Assembly: GCF_000711825.1 (NCBI RefSeq)
Contig: NZ_JONJ01000011.1
Span: 1 to 64,000, forward strand
From: [Clostridium] aminophilum DSM 10710
Lineage (GTDB): Bacteria; Bacillota; Clostridia; Lachnospirales; Lachnospiraceae
Reading direction: 5' to 3'
DNA length: 64,000 nucleotides
Positions 25,945 through 35,072 of this stretch are shown in pieces. The notes below the pieces were generated by a model. The model was not told where the DNA came from and did no database searches. It saw nothing but the letters and a program-made list of their open reading frames with translations. The position numbers and the translations under genes were made by a program. Position 1 is the first letter of the stretch; every line of letters begins with the position of its first letter.

Positions 25945-27944
25945 ATTATGATGACGACGAGCTGCAGCGCATGCGCGCCCGCAGACAGGAGAGAAGAAGA
26001 ATTTCGGAGTCTACGGACCGCATGTCGGGAAGTTCCCGGTATTCCTACGGTTCGGATTCCCGCGGCAGATCCGGATCTTCCGGCAAAAGCTACGGGACCG
26101 GAAGCGGATACGGTTCGAACGGATATCGGAGCGGATCTTCCTCTTACGGCTCGGGCCGAAGCGGAAGTACGGGCGCAGGAAACGGCCGCGGTTACGAAAC
26201 CGGCAGCCATTCCGCAGGTTCCGGACGCAATCCGGCATGGAAGACCGGCGGTTCCTCACCGGCCGGCAACGGACGGAAAAAGGGAGATTACAGCTATCAC
26301 AGCCGGAAAAAGAAAAAGAGAAGAGTATGGCTGATCGTGATCGAAGTGATCGTTGTTCTCAGCCTTCTGATCGGAGCGGCGGCATGGTATCTGTATTCGA
26401 GAACCTTCGGATCGCTTCAGAAGCTGGAATTTGATGAGAGCAAGGTTGTCAACCTGGATCTGACCGAAGAGCAGGTCGAGGAGATGCAGAAGGGCTACTT
26501 CAACATGGTTGCCTTCGGCGTCGACTCCCGAAGTGAAGGCGGAAAGCTGAATGTCGGCAAGGGAACCAACTCCGACGTCAACATGATCGTCAGCGCAAAC
26601 CTGGAAACCGGAGAGATCCGTATCGTATCCCTGTTCCGCGATACCTATCTGAACATTTCGGACAAGAACAGCTACAACAAGTTCAATGCGGCGTATGCGA
26701 TGGGCGGTCCGGAGCAGGCGGTCAAGGCGCTGAACAAGAACCTCGATCTGAACATCACCCAGTATGCGACATTTAACTGGTCAACGGTTGCGCAGGTCAT
26801 CAATATCCTTGGCGGCGTTGACGTGGATCTGAGCGAGGCGGAGTTCTCCTGGATCAATGCGTTTATCACGGAGACCGTTAAGGAAACCAAGATGGGAACC
26901 ACGCAGCTGACTCATGCGGGTCACGTTCATCTGGACGGAATCCAGGCCGTTGCATATGCCAGAATCCGTTACAGTGATACGGACTATGCGCGTACCGAGC
27001 GTCAGAGACTCGTTGTTCAGAAGTGCTTTGAGAAGGCAAAGAAGGCAAGCTGGGCGCAGCTGAACAATATTATGGTTACGGTATTCCCGCAGCTTGCGAC
27101 GAATATCGAGGCGTCCGATATTATCCCGTTGATGCGCTCCATCAACAAGTTCACCATTGCCGGAACCCAGGGATTCCCGGCGGCAAGAGGTGAGAAGAAT
27201 ATCGGAACGATGGACTGCGTTATCCCACAGACGCTGGAGTATAACGTACAGGATCTCCACAAGTTCCTGTTCGGCAAGGACAACTATCAGGTTTCCAAAA
27301 AGGTTGCCTCGATCAGCGAGCATATCGCCGAGACGACCGGTCTGACCAAGAATGCGAAGCTGATCTATTCGGTTCCGACCGATAAGGGAATTACCGCTCA
27401 GCGCTTCCGCCAGCTGATGGGCTACGGTTCTTCGAGCAAGAAGAAGGAAGACATCGTGGAGGAGGATCTGAACCCGGCAAAGAAAGCCGTGGAGGAGGAA
27501 GAGAAGAAGACCGGAAAGCTGGAGACCGATTCGGAGGGCAATATCATTTATCCGACCGATGAGGACGGCAATATTGTCTATCCGACCAAGTCGGACGGCA
27601 GCGCGGTTCTCCCGACCAATTCCAAGGGTAAGCCGTACCTCGCGACCGATGAGAGCGGAAAACATGTCTATCCGACCGATTCGAGCGGCAATGTCATCGA
27701 TCCGCCGGAGGATCTTGACGAGGAGGATGAGGACGACGACGCGCAGGGCCCGGGCAATCATACGACCGCAGCGAAGACGTCTGAGGCTCCGACCAAGTCT
27801 TCGCACACGGAACCAACCGAAAAGACGACCGAGGCGCAGACCGCGCGGCCGGTTGAAAACGGACCGGGCGGTTCTGTGACGGACAATTCCTCTAACAGCG
27901 GACCGGGCGGTTCTGACGATGCGCAGGGACCGGGAGCGAATTAA
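25941..27944 (+). CDS. LytR-CpsA-Psr (LCP) ligase with Ser/Gly-rich head and repeat tail
   Basis: 667 residues. Residues 1-120 are cytoplasmic and extremely rich in Ser, Gly, Tyr and Arg (disordered). A Lys/Arg cluster (112-128) precedes one transmembrane helix (129-152). The LCP domain spans about 187-345 with AFGVDSR, NSDVNMIVS, SLFRDTYL and YARIRYSD.DYARTERQR, including the arginines and aspartates that bind the polyprenyl diphosphate. LCP enzymes attach secondary polymers to peptidoglycan outside the membrane. Residues about 528-590 hold degenerate repeats of the form YPTD.dGNI, followed by an acidic, Thr-rich tail with three PGG/QGPG motifs. The tail may be a wall-spanning spacer. Confidence 0.9.
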   Translation: MNYDDDELQRMRARRQERRRISESTDRMSGSSRYSYGSDSRGRSGSSGKSYGTGSGYGSNGYRSGSSSYGSGRSGSTGAGNGRGYETGSHSAGSGRNPAWKTGGSSPAGNGRKKGDYSYHSRKKKKRRVWLIVIEVIVVLSLLIGAAAWYLYSRTFGSLQKLEFDESKVVNLDLTEEQVEEMQKGYFNMVAFGVDSRSEGGKLNVGKGTNSDVNMIVSANLETGEIRIVSLFRDTYLNISDKNSYNKFNAAYAMGGPEQAVKALNKNLDLNITQYATFNWSTVAQVINILGGVDVDLSEAEFSWINAFITETVKETKMGTTQLTHAGHVHLDGIQAVAYARIRYSDTDYARTERQRLVVQKCFEKAKKASWAQLNNIMVTVFPQLATNIEASDIIPLMRSINKFTIAGTQGFPAARGEKNIGTMDCVIPQTLEYNVQDLHKFLFGKDNYQVSKKVASISEHIAETTGLTKNAKLIYSVPTDKGITAQRFRQLMGYGSSSKKKEDIVEEDLNPAKKAVEEEEKKTGKLETDSEGNIIYPTDEDGNIVYPTKSDGSAVLPTNSKGKPYLATDESGKHVYPTDSSGNVIDPPEDLDEEDEDDDAQGPGNHTTAAKTSEAPTKSSHTEPTEKTTEAQTARPVENGPGGSVTDNSSNSGPGGSDDAQGPGAN

Positions 27945-27972
27945 AACAATCCGGAAGAAACGGTGAGACAAC

Positions 27973-29379
27973 ATGATTAAAGACAACCAGGAGCGGCTGA
28001 ATCATCTTCACGTCCTGCTGGACGGCGTGGTCATTCTTTTCTCCTACGCGCTGGCATGGCTGATCGTGATCGGCAGCTCATCTACCGCAGGAAATGCCAT
28101 GACCGATGTCTATCTCTTTACGGGGATAGCCATCGTGCCGGCATTTCTGCTGCTGAATGCATTTTTCCAGCTGTACGCTCCGAAGCGAGTGCAGACGGCC
28201 CGCGCCGAACTGGCCAATATCCTGAAGGCCAACACGATCGGCATCTTCGGAATTGCGCTGATCCTGTTTTTGGGCGGCAAAAACCCGTATTTCTATCACT
28301 TCTCCCGTAAGATGGTGATCTATTTCTATGTGATCAACGTCATCGCGGAAGTGATCATGCGAAACTGTCTGAAGTATGCCCTCCGTTCCATGCGAACGAA
28401 GGGCTACAATCAGAAGCATATCCTGCTGGTCGGATACAGCCGCGCGTCGGAAAGCTTCATCGACCGCGTGACGGCCAATCCGGACTGGGGCTATAAGATT
28501 CGAGGGATCCTGGACGACCGGGAAGACTGGGGCACCGAATACAAAGGTGTCCGTGTCATCGGTAAGATCGAGGATCTTTCTGACATTCTGAAATTAAATA
28601 CACTGGATGAGATCGCGATCACCCTCGGAATCGGCGAGTACGCGAACCTTGAGGGAATTGTGGCGGCCTGTGAGAAATCCGGTGTTCACACCAAATTCGT
28701 ACCGGATTATTTCAAATTCATTCCGACGAGACCGTACATGGAAGACCTGAACGGACTTCCGGTGATCAACATTCGCCATGTGCCGCTGACCGATCCGCTG
28801 AATGCGTCGATGAAGCGCGCGGTGGATATCTTCGGCGCCATTGTGGCCATAATTCTCTTTTCTCCGTTTATGCTCGGAGCGGCGATCGCCGTGAAGCTGA
28901 CTTCTCCGGGTGAGCTGATCTTCAAGCAGGAGAGAGTGGGACTTCACAACAAACCGTTCAAGATGTACAAATTCCGTTCCATGACGGTGCAGGCACCGGA
29001 TAAAGAGCGGAAAGAGTGGACGACCAAGGGCGATGCGAGAGTCACCGCGGTTGGGCGGTTTATCCGGAAAACCAGTATTGATGAGATGCCGCAGTTCTTC
29101 AACGTGCTCAAGGGGGACATGAGTCTTGTCGGGCCAAGACCGGAACGGCCTTTCTTTGTGGAAAAATTTCGTGAGGAGATCCCGCGTTACATGATCAAGC
29201 ACCAGGTACGGCCGGGTATGACCGGATGGGCACAGGTCAACGGTTATCGCGGAGACACCTCGATTACAAAACGGATCGAGCACGACCTGTATTACATCGA
29301 GAACTGGACGATGGGATTCGATTTTAAGATTCTTTTTCTGACATTTTTCAAGGGATTTATCAACAAAAACGCATATTAA
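27973..29379 (+). CDS. Polyprenyl-phosphate sugar-1-phosphate transferase (WbaP/CpsE type)
   Basis: 468 residues. Four to five N-terminal transmembrane segments (to about 135) lead to a Rossmann-like CoA-binding-type domain (LLVGYSRASESF). A further helix at about 280-310 starts the catalytic bacterial sugar transferase domain, with KQERVGLHNKPFKMYKFRSM, DEMPQFFNVLKGDMSLVGPR and RPGMTGWAQVNGYRG. It starts repeat-unit synthesis by moving a sugar-1-phosphate from an NDP-sugar to undecaprenyl phosphate. It is 28 bp after the first LCP gene and 12 bp before the second, an unusual position for the initiating enzyme. Confidence 0.92.
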   Translation: MIKDNQERLNHLHVLLDGVVILFSYALAWLIVIGSSSTAGNAMTDVYLFTGIAIVPAFLLLNAFFQLYAPKRVQTARAELANILKANTIGIFGIALILFLGGKNPYFYHFSRKMVIYFYVINVIAEVIMRNCLKYALRSMRTKGYNQKHILLVGYSRASESFIDRVTANPDWGYKIRGILDDREDWGTEYKGVRVIGKIEDLSDILKLNTLDEIAITLGIGEYANLEGIVAACEKSGVHTKFVPDYFKFIPTRPYMEDLNGLPVINIRHVPLTDPLNASMKRAVDIFGAIVAIILFSPFMLGAAIAVKLTSPGELIFKQERVGLHNKPFKMYKFRSMTVQAPDKERKEWTTKGDARVTAVGRFIRKTSIDEMPQFFNVLKGDMSLVGPRPERPFFVEKFREEIPRYMIKHQVRPGMTGWAQVNGYRGDTSITKRIEHDLYYIENWTMGFDFKILFLTFFKGFINKNAY

Positions 29380-29391
29380 TCGGAGTGCCAA

Positions 29392-31677
29392 ATGAGTGAG
29401 AAGGATATCCGCCGGCGTCCGCGCAGAATGCGGGGAACGCAGTTATACGATCTGAAAGAAGAAGCTGCACCCGAACAGAAGCTGGACCTGATGACGGACA
29501 ATTTTTCGGGAAGAAAGCGCGTATCTTCCGCGGCGGGAAGCGCGAAGCGGCCGGAGCGGCCGGCCCGGCGGAGAGAGGAAGTGTCGGTGGACCTTCCGGC
29601 GTCGAGAAAGCCGGCGAGAAGTGAGCGGCCGGCCCGGCAAAGAGAGGGAGTGTCGGTGGACCTTCCGGCATCGAGAAAGCCGGTGAGAAGCGAGCGGCCG
29701 GCCCGGCGGAGAGAGGAAGTGTCGGTGGACCTTCCGGCATCGAGAAAGCCGGTGAGAAGCGAGCGGCCGGTCCGCCGGAGAGAGGAGACAGAGCTTTCCA
29801 TTGATCTTCCGGTGAGAAGAAGAGCGTGGAAGGATGAGGTCTATCCGCCGGAGGCGGCACAGGAAACACGTTCCGGAAAGAAGAAAATGATCCGCGATGC
29901 GTCTGCGAAGACGAAGAATCACCGCAGGGATGCTGAACCGGTCCGAAAGACTGCAGCGGAAAGAAAACCCGCCGGGAAAGTGTCGGCCGGGAAAACTTCT
30001 GCGGAAAAAATGTCAGCGGGAAAAGTGCCGGTGGATGAGGAAACATTTGACCGCAGTACAAAGAACACCGGGGAATCGGTTCGGCCGGCAGACGGTTTGC
30101 AGGTTTCCGTTTCTCCGAAGCATTCTCCATCAAGGGGGGATGCCGGCAAACGCCCCGCATTTGACGGTGAGCGGGAGAAGAAAGACGCGGACCGCAGGAT
30201 GGCGCAGGCTGCGCAGGAGCGCATTCGCCGGAAAAAGAAGAAGGGAGGATTTTTCGGAATCCTTCTCGGCCTGTTTCTCTTTGTCTCCGTGATCTTTGCG
30301 GCGGGCTATGTCTACACGCAGGGGAAACTGGATCTGATCCAGCGCCTTCCGTGGAACCGAAACAATATTGCCAATACCGGCCTGAGCGCGGACACCATGG
30401 CCCGCATGAAGGGATACTGGACCGTGGCGGTATTCGGCGTGGACAGCCGTGACAGCAATCTCGGAAAAGGCACCAATGCGGATGTCAACATGATTGTCAG
30501 CATCAACCATGACACCGGAGATATCCGGCTGGTTTCCGTCTACCGCGACACATACATGAAGGTGTCGGACAAGGTGTATAACAAGCTTAATGCGGCCTAT
30601 CAGAGCGGAGGACCGGAGAGTTCGGTGTGGGCTCTGAACCGGAATCTGGATGTGAACATCGACGATTATGTAACCTTCAATTGGAAGGCAGTCGCACAGG
30701 CGATCAACATTCTCGGCGGAATTGATGTGGAAATCACAAAGGACGAGTTCTTCTACATCAACGCGTTTATCTCGGAGACGGTGGAAGCGACCGGAATCGG
30801 ATCGCATCAGCTGAAAGAGGCGGGAATGAATCACCTTGACGGCGTGCAGGCGGTGGCATACGGCCGGCTTCGTCTGATGGACAGCGATTTCAAGCGCACC
30901 GAGCGCCAGAGGACCGTCATCCAGCTTGCGCTGGAGAAAATGAAGAAGGCGGATCTTTCCACCCTGAATTCGCTGGTTGAAACGGTATTTCCGGAAGTGG
31001 CGACCAGCGCGGATGTGAGCGATGCGCTTCGCATGGCGGCCAATGTCGGTCACTATCACATCGCGGGAAGCTATGGCTTCCCGGAAAACAACAAGCTTTC
31101 GAGAGTGAAGGGAAGAGGTTCGGTGGTTGCTCCGGCGACACTTGCCTCCAACGTCACGCTTCTCCATAAATTCCTGTTTGATGTGGATGATTACGCGCCG
31201 TCCGAGACGGTTCAGGCAATCAGCAAACATGTCTCCGAGGTGACCAACGTCGCGGAGATGAAGGAGAAACCGAAAGAGGAAGCGAAAACTGCAGGGGAGA
31301 ATGCGGAGATCGTCTCAGACAGGAACGCTGCCGTACAGGAAACGTCAGCGGCAAAAACTGCAGAGACGAATCAGACGACCGCGAAGACTGCATCGGCTGC
31401 AAAGCAGACAGCGCAGAAGACCGCGTCGACCGCAAAGCAGACAGCGCAGAAGACCGCGTCATCTGCAAAGCAGACGGCGCAGAAGACGGCGTCGACCGCA
31501 AAGCAGACGGCGCAGAAGACCGCGTCGACCGCAAAGCAAACGGCGCAGAAGACGGCGTCATCCGCAAAGAAGACGGCGCAGAAGACGGCGTCATCCTCGA
31601 AATCCACGGCAAAGAAAGCCGCTTCCGGGACACAGCAGAATGCGAAAAAAGCGAAGTCTGCAAAGAAAACAGCATAA
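29392..31677 (+). CDS. Second LCP ligase with tandem-repeat head and Ala/Lys tail
   Basis: 761 residues, considerably longer than ordinary LCP proteins. Residues 1-283 are cytoplasmic, basic and repetitive: residues about 55-146 hold four 23-residue units (ERPARRREEVSVDLPASRKP...). One transmembrane helix covers about 286-308. The LCP domain (about 340-500) keeps VFGVDSRD, NADVNMIVS, SVYRDTYM and YGRLRLMDSDFKRTERQR. The last about 100 residues are 11-residue units KQTAQKTASTA, histone H1-like in composition. This tail lies on the outer side and could bind anionic polymers. Both repeats are exact at the DNA level (69 and 33 bp), hence prone to length change. argF follows 21 bp later. Confidence 0.9.
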   Translation: MSEKDIRRRPRRMRGTQLYDLKEEAAPEQKLDLMTDNFSGRKRVSSAAGSAKRPERPARRREEVSVDLPASRKPARSERPARQREGVSVDLPASRKPVRSERPARRREEVSVDLPASRKPVRSERPVRRREETELSIDLPVRRRAWKDEVYPPEAAQETRSGKKKMIRDASAKTKNHRRDAEPVRKTAAERKPAGKVSAGKTSAEKMSAGKVPVDEETFDRSTKNTGESVRPADGLQVSVSPKHSPSRGDAGKRPAFDGEREKKDADRRMAQAAQERIRRKKKKGGFFGILLGLFLFVSVIFAAGYVYTQGKLDLIQRLPWNRNNIANTGLSADTMARMKGYWTVAVFGVDSRDSNLGKGTNADVNMIVSINHDTGDIRLVSVYRDTYMKVSDKVYNKLNAAYQSGGPESSVWALNRNLDVNIDDYVTFNWKAVAQAINILGGIDVEITKDEFFYINAFISETVEATGIGSHQLKEAGMNHLDGVQAVAYGRLRLMDSDFKRTERQRTVIQLALEKMKKADLSTLNSLVETVFPEVATSADVSDALRMAANVGHYHIAGSYGFPENNKLSRVKGRGSVVAPATLASNVTLLHKFLFDVDDYAPSETVQAISKHVSEVTNVAEMKEKPKEEAKTAGENAEIVSDRNAAVQETSAAKTAETNQTTAKTASAAKQTAQKTASTAKQTAQKTASSAKQTAQKTASTAKQTAQKTASTAKQTAQKTASSAKKTAQKTASSSKSTAKKAASGTQQNAKKAKSAKKTA
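29554..29829 (+). repeat. 69-bp coding tandem repeat
   Basis: Units at 29554, 29623 and 29692 are nearly identical; a fourth from 29761 is diverged. Each encodes 23 residues with the core VSVDLPASRKP, in the cytoplasmic head of the second LCP protein. Confidence 0.88.
31384..31614 (+). repeat. 33-bp coding tandem repeat
   Basis: Seven in-frame units of 33 bp, each opening AAGACNGC and ending in GCGCAG (the last diverged). Each encodes KTASxAKQTAQ. They form the extracellular tail of the second LCP protein. Confidence 0.9.
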
Positions 31678-31698
31678 TTTTGAAAAAGGAGAGTCACT

Positions 31699-32691
31699 AT
31701 GGGCGTAAATGTCAGAGGCAGAAACTTTTTGAAACTTCTCGATTACACACCGGCGGAAATTCGCTATCTGCTCGATACAGCGGCAGAGTTTAAGCGGATG
31801 AAGCGCAACGGTGTTCCCCACCGGTACCTTGAGGGAAAGAACATCGTCCTTCTCTTCGAGAAGACCTCGACGCGCACCAGATGCTCTTTTGAGGTGGCAG
31901 GCCATGATCTCGGACTCGGGGTAACCTACCTTGATCCGGGCAGCAGCCAGATGGGAAAAAAGGAGAGTATTGCCGATACGGCCCGTGTTCTCGGACGGAT
32001 GTATGACGGCATTGAATACCGCGGTTTTGATCAGAAGATTGTGGAAGAACTGGCGGCATATGCCGGCGTTCCGGTCTGGAACGGACTGACTGATCAGTTC
32101 CATCCGACACAGATGCTGGCGGATATGCTGACGATTGAGGAGAAATTCGGCCATCTGAAGGGTCTGAACCTGACTCTGATGGGCGACTGCAGAAACAATA
32201 CCTGCAATTCCCTGATGATTGTGTGCGCGAAAATGGGACTCCATTTCACCGCCTGCGGACCGAAGGCTCTCTGGCCGGAGGAAGCTCTGGTGAATACAGC
32301 GAACGAGATCGCGGCTGCTTCCGGCGGATCGATCCGTCTGACGGAGAGTGTGGATGAGGGAACCAGGGATGCCGACATCATTTACACCGATATCTGGGTT
32401 TCCATGGGCGAGCCGGATTCCGTGTGGGAAGAGCGGATCCGTCTGCTCACGCCATATCAGGTAAACCGGAAAGCAATGGACAATGCGAAAGAAGGAGCGG
32501 TATTCATGCACTGCCTTCCGTCCTTCCATGACACCAGAACCGTGATAGGCGCACAGATCGCCGAAAAGTTCGGAATTACTGAGATGGAAGTGACGGACGA
32601 GGTCTTTGAGTCTGACCGATCCATCGTGTTCGATGAGGCCGAAAACCGTATGCATACGATCAAGGCTGTGATCTATGCGACACTCTGCTGA
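31699..32691 (+). CDS. argF: Ornithine carbamoyltransferase
   Basis: 330 residues, ATG 31699 after AAAAGGAGAG. It forms citrulline from ornithine and carbamoyl phosphate. The carbamoyl phosphate motif STRTR is at 57-61, FHPTQML follows in the central part, and the ornithine-side motif HCLP is at 271-274 ([10 protein letters not shown]). No other arginine-pathway or arginine deiminase gene is nearby, so biosynthetic and catabolic roles cannot be separated from context. It lies 21 bp downstream of an LCP gene and may be co-transcribed with the polysaccharide cluster. Confidence 0.93.
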   Translation: MGVNVRGRNFLKLLDYTPAEIRYLLDTAAEFKRMKRNGVPHRYLEGKNIVLLFEKTSTRTRCSFEVAGHDLGLGVTYLDPGSSQMGKKESIADTARVLGRMYDGIEYRGFDQKIVEELAAYAGVPVWNGLTDQFHPTQMLADMLTIEEKFGHLKGLNLTLMGDCRNNTCNSLMIVCAKMGLHFTACGPKALWPEEALVNTANEIAAASGGSIRLTESVDEGTRDADIIYTDIWVSMGEPDSVWEERIRLLTPYQVNRKAMDNAKEGAVFMHCLPSFHDTRTVIGAQIAEKFGITEMEVTDEVFESDRSIVFDEAENRMHTIKAVIYATLC

Positions 32692-32718
32692 CAACACATA
32701 TTGGGGGAGAATGGGAAA

Positions 32719-33678
32719 ATGGTGGAGTATGTGCTGCAGTTTTTGGTGGGTATCGGAGATGCGGTGCTCAAGTTATATCCGGCGCCGCTCAACAATGCGC
32801 TGTGTGATGCGCCGGATCTGATCTATTTTCTGACCATGCAGGAGGAAATTGTCGGCTTGGAAGTGTGCCTGATGGCCCTGATTCTGATCCGGAAGATCAT
32901 CAAAAAGGTTTGGGACAGAGGATCCGTCGCCCACATGTCGAATACCCGGAAAATGGAAAGATCGCTTTCGGCGGCGGGGGCATCCGCGGGCGGAGGAACT
33001 TTGACTTCCGCAGCGGGGGCATCCGCAGACGGCGCAGCGGAGAAATCTGTCCGGCATACCGCAGCGTCGACGATCTCCGCTGCCGTTTCTTCCGCATCCC
33101 CGGAGAGGAAAAAAGAAGAGAAAACGGATTCGGCCGGAGATGAGAGTTGCTCCATCAGCAAAAACAGGTTCTGTCTGACCGTTCTGAACATGCATATGAC
33201 CATGACCAGGATTTTCCTGGAAATTCAGATGGTCGGAGGCGTAGATGCGGCGCCGGAGAAAGTGAGAGAACTCTATAATGAGATACCGGTGCTGCGCCTT
33301 CAGATCGGTTTCCGCATGCTTGTGGAACTTATGGAGAAATACGGACCGGATAAGGATCTTCTGGAGGCGAGAGACCGTCTCAGGGAAATGAGGGATGCAC
33401 TGTATCCGGAGCCGAAAAAGCCGGAGAAGGAAGAGAAAGAGGAACAGACCGTGGATTACGATGATTCCTGGTCGGATTACTCTTTCGGTTCTTACGATGA
33501 CTTCGATCGGGGAGCCCGATATGACGATGATGATTCCGGAGGCTATTATGAGCCGGAACCGGACCCGGAGCCGCCGGTTTATCACAACTGGTATGCGGAC
33601 CGCGGTGAAGTGGTGGAGGATTCGCAGGGAAACACAACAGATTATACCGGGCGTTCCTATTCGGATTACCGGTATTGA
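32719..33678 (+). CDS. Unknown protein with acidic, tyrosine-rich C-terminus
   Basis: 319 residues from ATG 32719 (GGGGGAGAATGGGAAA upstream). I recognise no family. The first 75 residues are hydrophobic/amphipathic with one probable membrane segment (GLEVCLMALILIRKIIKK). A low-complexity Ala/Gly/Ser stretch follows, with a short internal repeat (SAAGASA). A helical middle part (about 145-240) includes RFCLTVLNMHMTMTRIFLEIQ. The last 80 residues are Asp/Tyr-rich (WSDYSFGSYDDFDRGARYDD) with a proline spacer. Its start is 27 bp after the argF stop, and a lipoprotein gene follows 40 bp later, so an envelope role is possible. Confidence 0.65.
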   Translation: MVEYVLQFLVGIGDAVLKLYPAPLNNALCDAPDLIYFLTMQEEIVGLEVCLMALILIRKIIKKVWDRGSVAHMSNTRKMERSLSAAGASAGGGTLTSAAGASADGAAEKSVRHTAASTISAAVSSASPERKKEEKTDSAGDESCSISKNRFCLTVLNMHMTMTRIFLEIQMVGGVDAAPEKVRELYNEIPVLRLQIGFRMLVELMEKYGPDKDLLEARDRLREMRDALYPEPKKPEKEEKEEQTVDYDDSWSDYSFGSYDDFDRGARYDDDDSGGYYEPEPDPEPPVYHNWYADRGEVVEDSQGNTTDYTGRSYSDYRY

Positions 33679-33718
33679 CCGATCCCGGCTCGCGACGGCT
33701 GCCGGAAGGAAGAGAGGC

Positions 33719-34804
33719 ATGGACATGAAGCGTGAAAGAAACAGAGAGAGAAGGTCCGGAACAAGGGTACGGAGCATTCTGACGTGTGGTGTTCTGACCG
33801 GAGTAATGGTTCTTTCCGCATGCGGGGCAGCGGCCGGAACGGCAGCATCCTCTGCGGCGGCACAGACACCGGCAGAGAAAACGGCGGATGAAACCGTCAG
33901 CACGGCGGAAGTGGAAAGTGACGCGGAAGCGTCTTTGGTATCGGATAATGATAAGACATCGGAATCGGCACAGCTCTCCGGTGACAGCGAGGGGGCTTCC
34001 GGGAGTGTTTCTTCGGAAGAGGAAGATAGCACCGGTGAAACATCGGCGGAACTGGATCTCTCACATGATTATTCCGGCGAAATAAAGTCAAAAGTCGCCT
34101 CCACAGCAACCCATTCTGCCACGCTGCAGGAAGAACTCCGGAAGATTCAGAAGCTCTCCGAACAGTATGACGAAGTGTTCTCTGCCGCGCAGGCTCAGGT
34201 CGAACTCAATTTTGTCGCGGAGTGGTCCTATGAACTGTGGGATGACGAGCTGAACAGTCTTTGGGGAAGGTTCCGTGAGAGTGCACCCCAGAGTACGGTT
34301 GATCGGGTTCTGAAAGAGCAGAGAAACTGGAATGCCATGAAGAAAGAGGCGGTCATTCTGAATATCGGTCCGGCGGAGGACGGCGGCAGTATGTATCCGA
34401 TGCTGGAATCCGGTTATCTGAAAGGCATCACGAAAAACAGAGTCTATCTGCTTGCGGAGGAACTGGCGGCGGTTCGGAATGAAAGATTCACAATGCCGGA
34501 AAAGGACATCTACGGGACCTATGTGGACAATCAGGGAACCGGAGAGATCTACAGCTCCCTTGTACTTCGTCAGGGCTGGGAAAATGACAATGAAGCATTG
34601 ATTTCAATTCATCGGACCGGAAGTCTCTGCGGAACCTTTTCCGAGCGCGGAAAGGGAACGCTTGCATTTGTCTCCGATGACAAAAAGACAGAAGGTATCA
34701 TCACAATTGACGGATGGAAGGGTGCTTCTTTTGAAGTGACGAAGGCGGAAGCCGGAAACGGATTCCAGCCGGGAGATACATTCCGGTTTGAATTTGTGCT
34801 CTGA
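33719..34804 (+). CDS. LprI-like (DUF1311) lipoprotein
   Basis: 361 residues from ATG 33719 with GGAAGGAAGAGA upstream. A longer open frame back to 33395 overlaps the preceding gene and is not coding. A basic N-region, hydrophobic core and lipobox LSAC predict a lipoprotein. Residues about 35-115 are a Ser/Thr/Glu-rich linker. Residues about 130-260 match the DUF1311/LprI pattern: ELWDDELNSLWGRF and LKEQRNWNAMKKEA, plus conserved helical spacing. LprI of mycobacteria inhibits lysozyme, but most DUF1311 proteins are uncharacterised. The C-terminal 110 residues (DIYGTYVDNQGTGEIYSSL...) look like a separate beta domain. Confidence 0.72.
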   Translation: MDMKRERNRERRSGTRVRSILTCGVLTGVMVLSACGAAAGTAASSAAAQTPAEKTADETVSTAEVESDAEASLVSDNDKTSESAQLSGDSEGASGSVSSEEEDSTGETSAELDLSHDYSGEIKSKVASTATHSATLQEELRKIQKLSEQYDEVFSAAQAQVELNFVAEWSYELWDDELNSLWGRFRESAPQSTVDRVLKEQRNWNAMKKEAVILNIGPAEDGGSMYPMLESGYLKGITKNRVYLLAEELAAVRNERFTMPEKDIYGTYVDNQGTGEIYSSLVLRQGWENDNEALISIHRTGSLCGTFSERGKGTLAFVSDDKKTEGIITIDGWKGASFEVTKAEAGNGFQPGDTFRFEFVL

Positions 34805-34817
34805 TGAAAGCAGGTGT

Positions 34818-34859
34818 GAGGCCGCTGCCCCGGGATGGGGCGGCGGCTTCGTTTTTTTT
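34818..34859 (+). terminator. Strong intrinsic terminator after the LprI-like gene
   Basis: 14-bp GC-rich stem (GAGGCCGCTGCCCC against GGGGCGGCGGCTTC) with a 5-nt loop, followed by G and eight T residues. Confidence 0.92.
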
Positions 34860-34948
34860 GCGCGGCTGATTTGCCAAAGCTCACGCCTTAGTGAGTCTTT
34901 GGTGACGGCTGCTAAACGCTCGAAACTTGCGAAGTGTGTTTCGACTCG

Positions 34949-35000
34949 TTTCACAGGAAAATGCTCCTCATTTCCCTTGAAACAAAACGATCCTCGAGGA
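34949..35000 (+). repeat. Dispersed intergenic repeat, family 2 copy
   Basis: TTTCACAGGAAAaTGCTCC, then an imperfect return arm TTTCCCTTGAAAC and CGATCCTCGAGGA. It aligns with 50388-50439. Confidence 0.65.
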
Positions 35001-35055
35001 TGCGCACGCCGCTGAGTGGAAGATGTCACCTTGCGGTGATCAGCGGCGGTGCGCA
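35001..35055 (+). repeat. 55-nt imperfect cruciform
   Basis: Outer arms TGCGCACGCCGCTGA and TCAGCGGCGGTGCGCA differ by one base, and an inner stem TCACC-TTGC-GGTGA sits at the centre. No T-run follows. Confidence 0.7.
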
Positions 35056-35072
35056 AAGTTCGCAGGTTCCTC

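Noticed and set aside
31384-31614. CRISPR-like array
   Set aside because: The 33-bp units are directly contiguous, in frame and coding (Ala/Lys tail of the LCP protein), without spacers.
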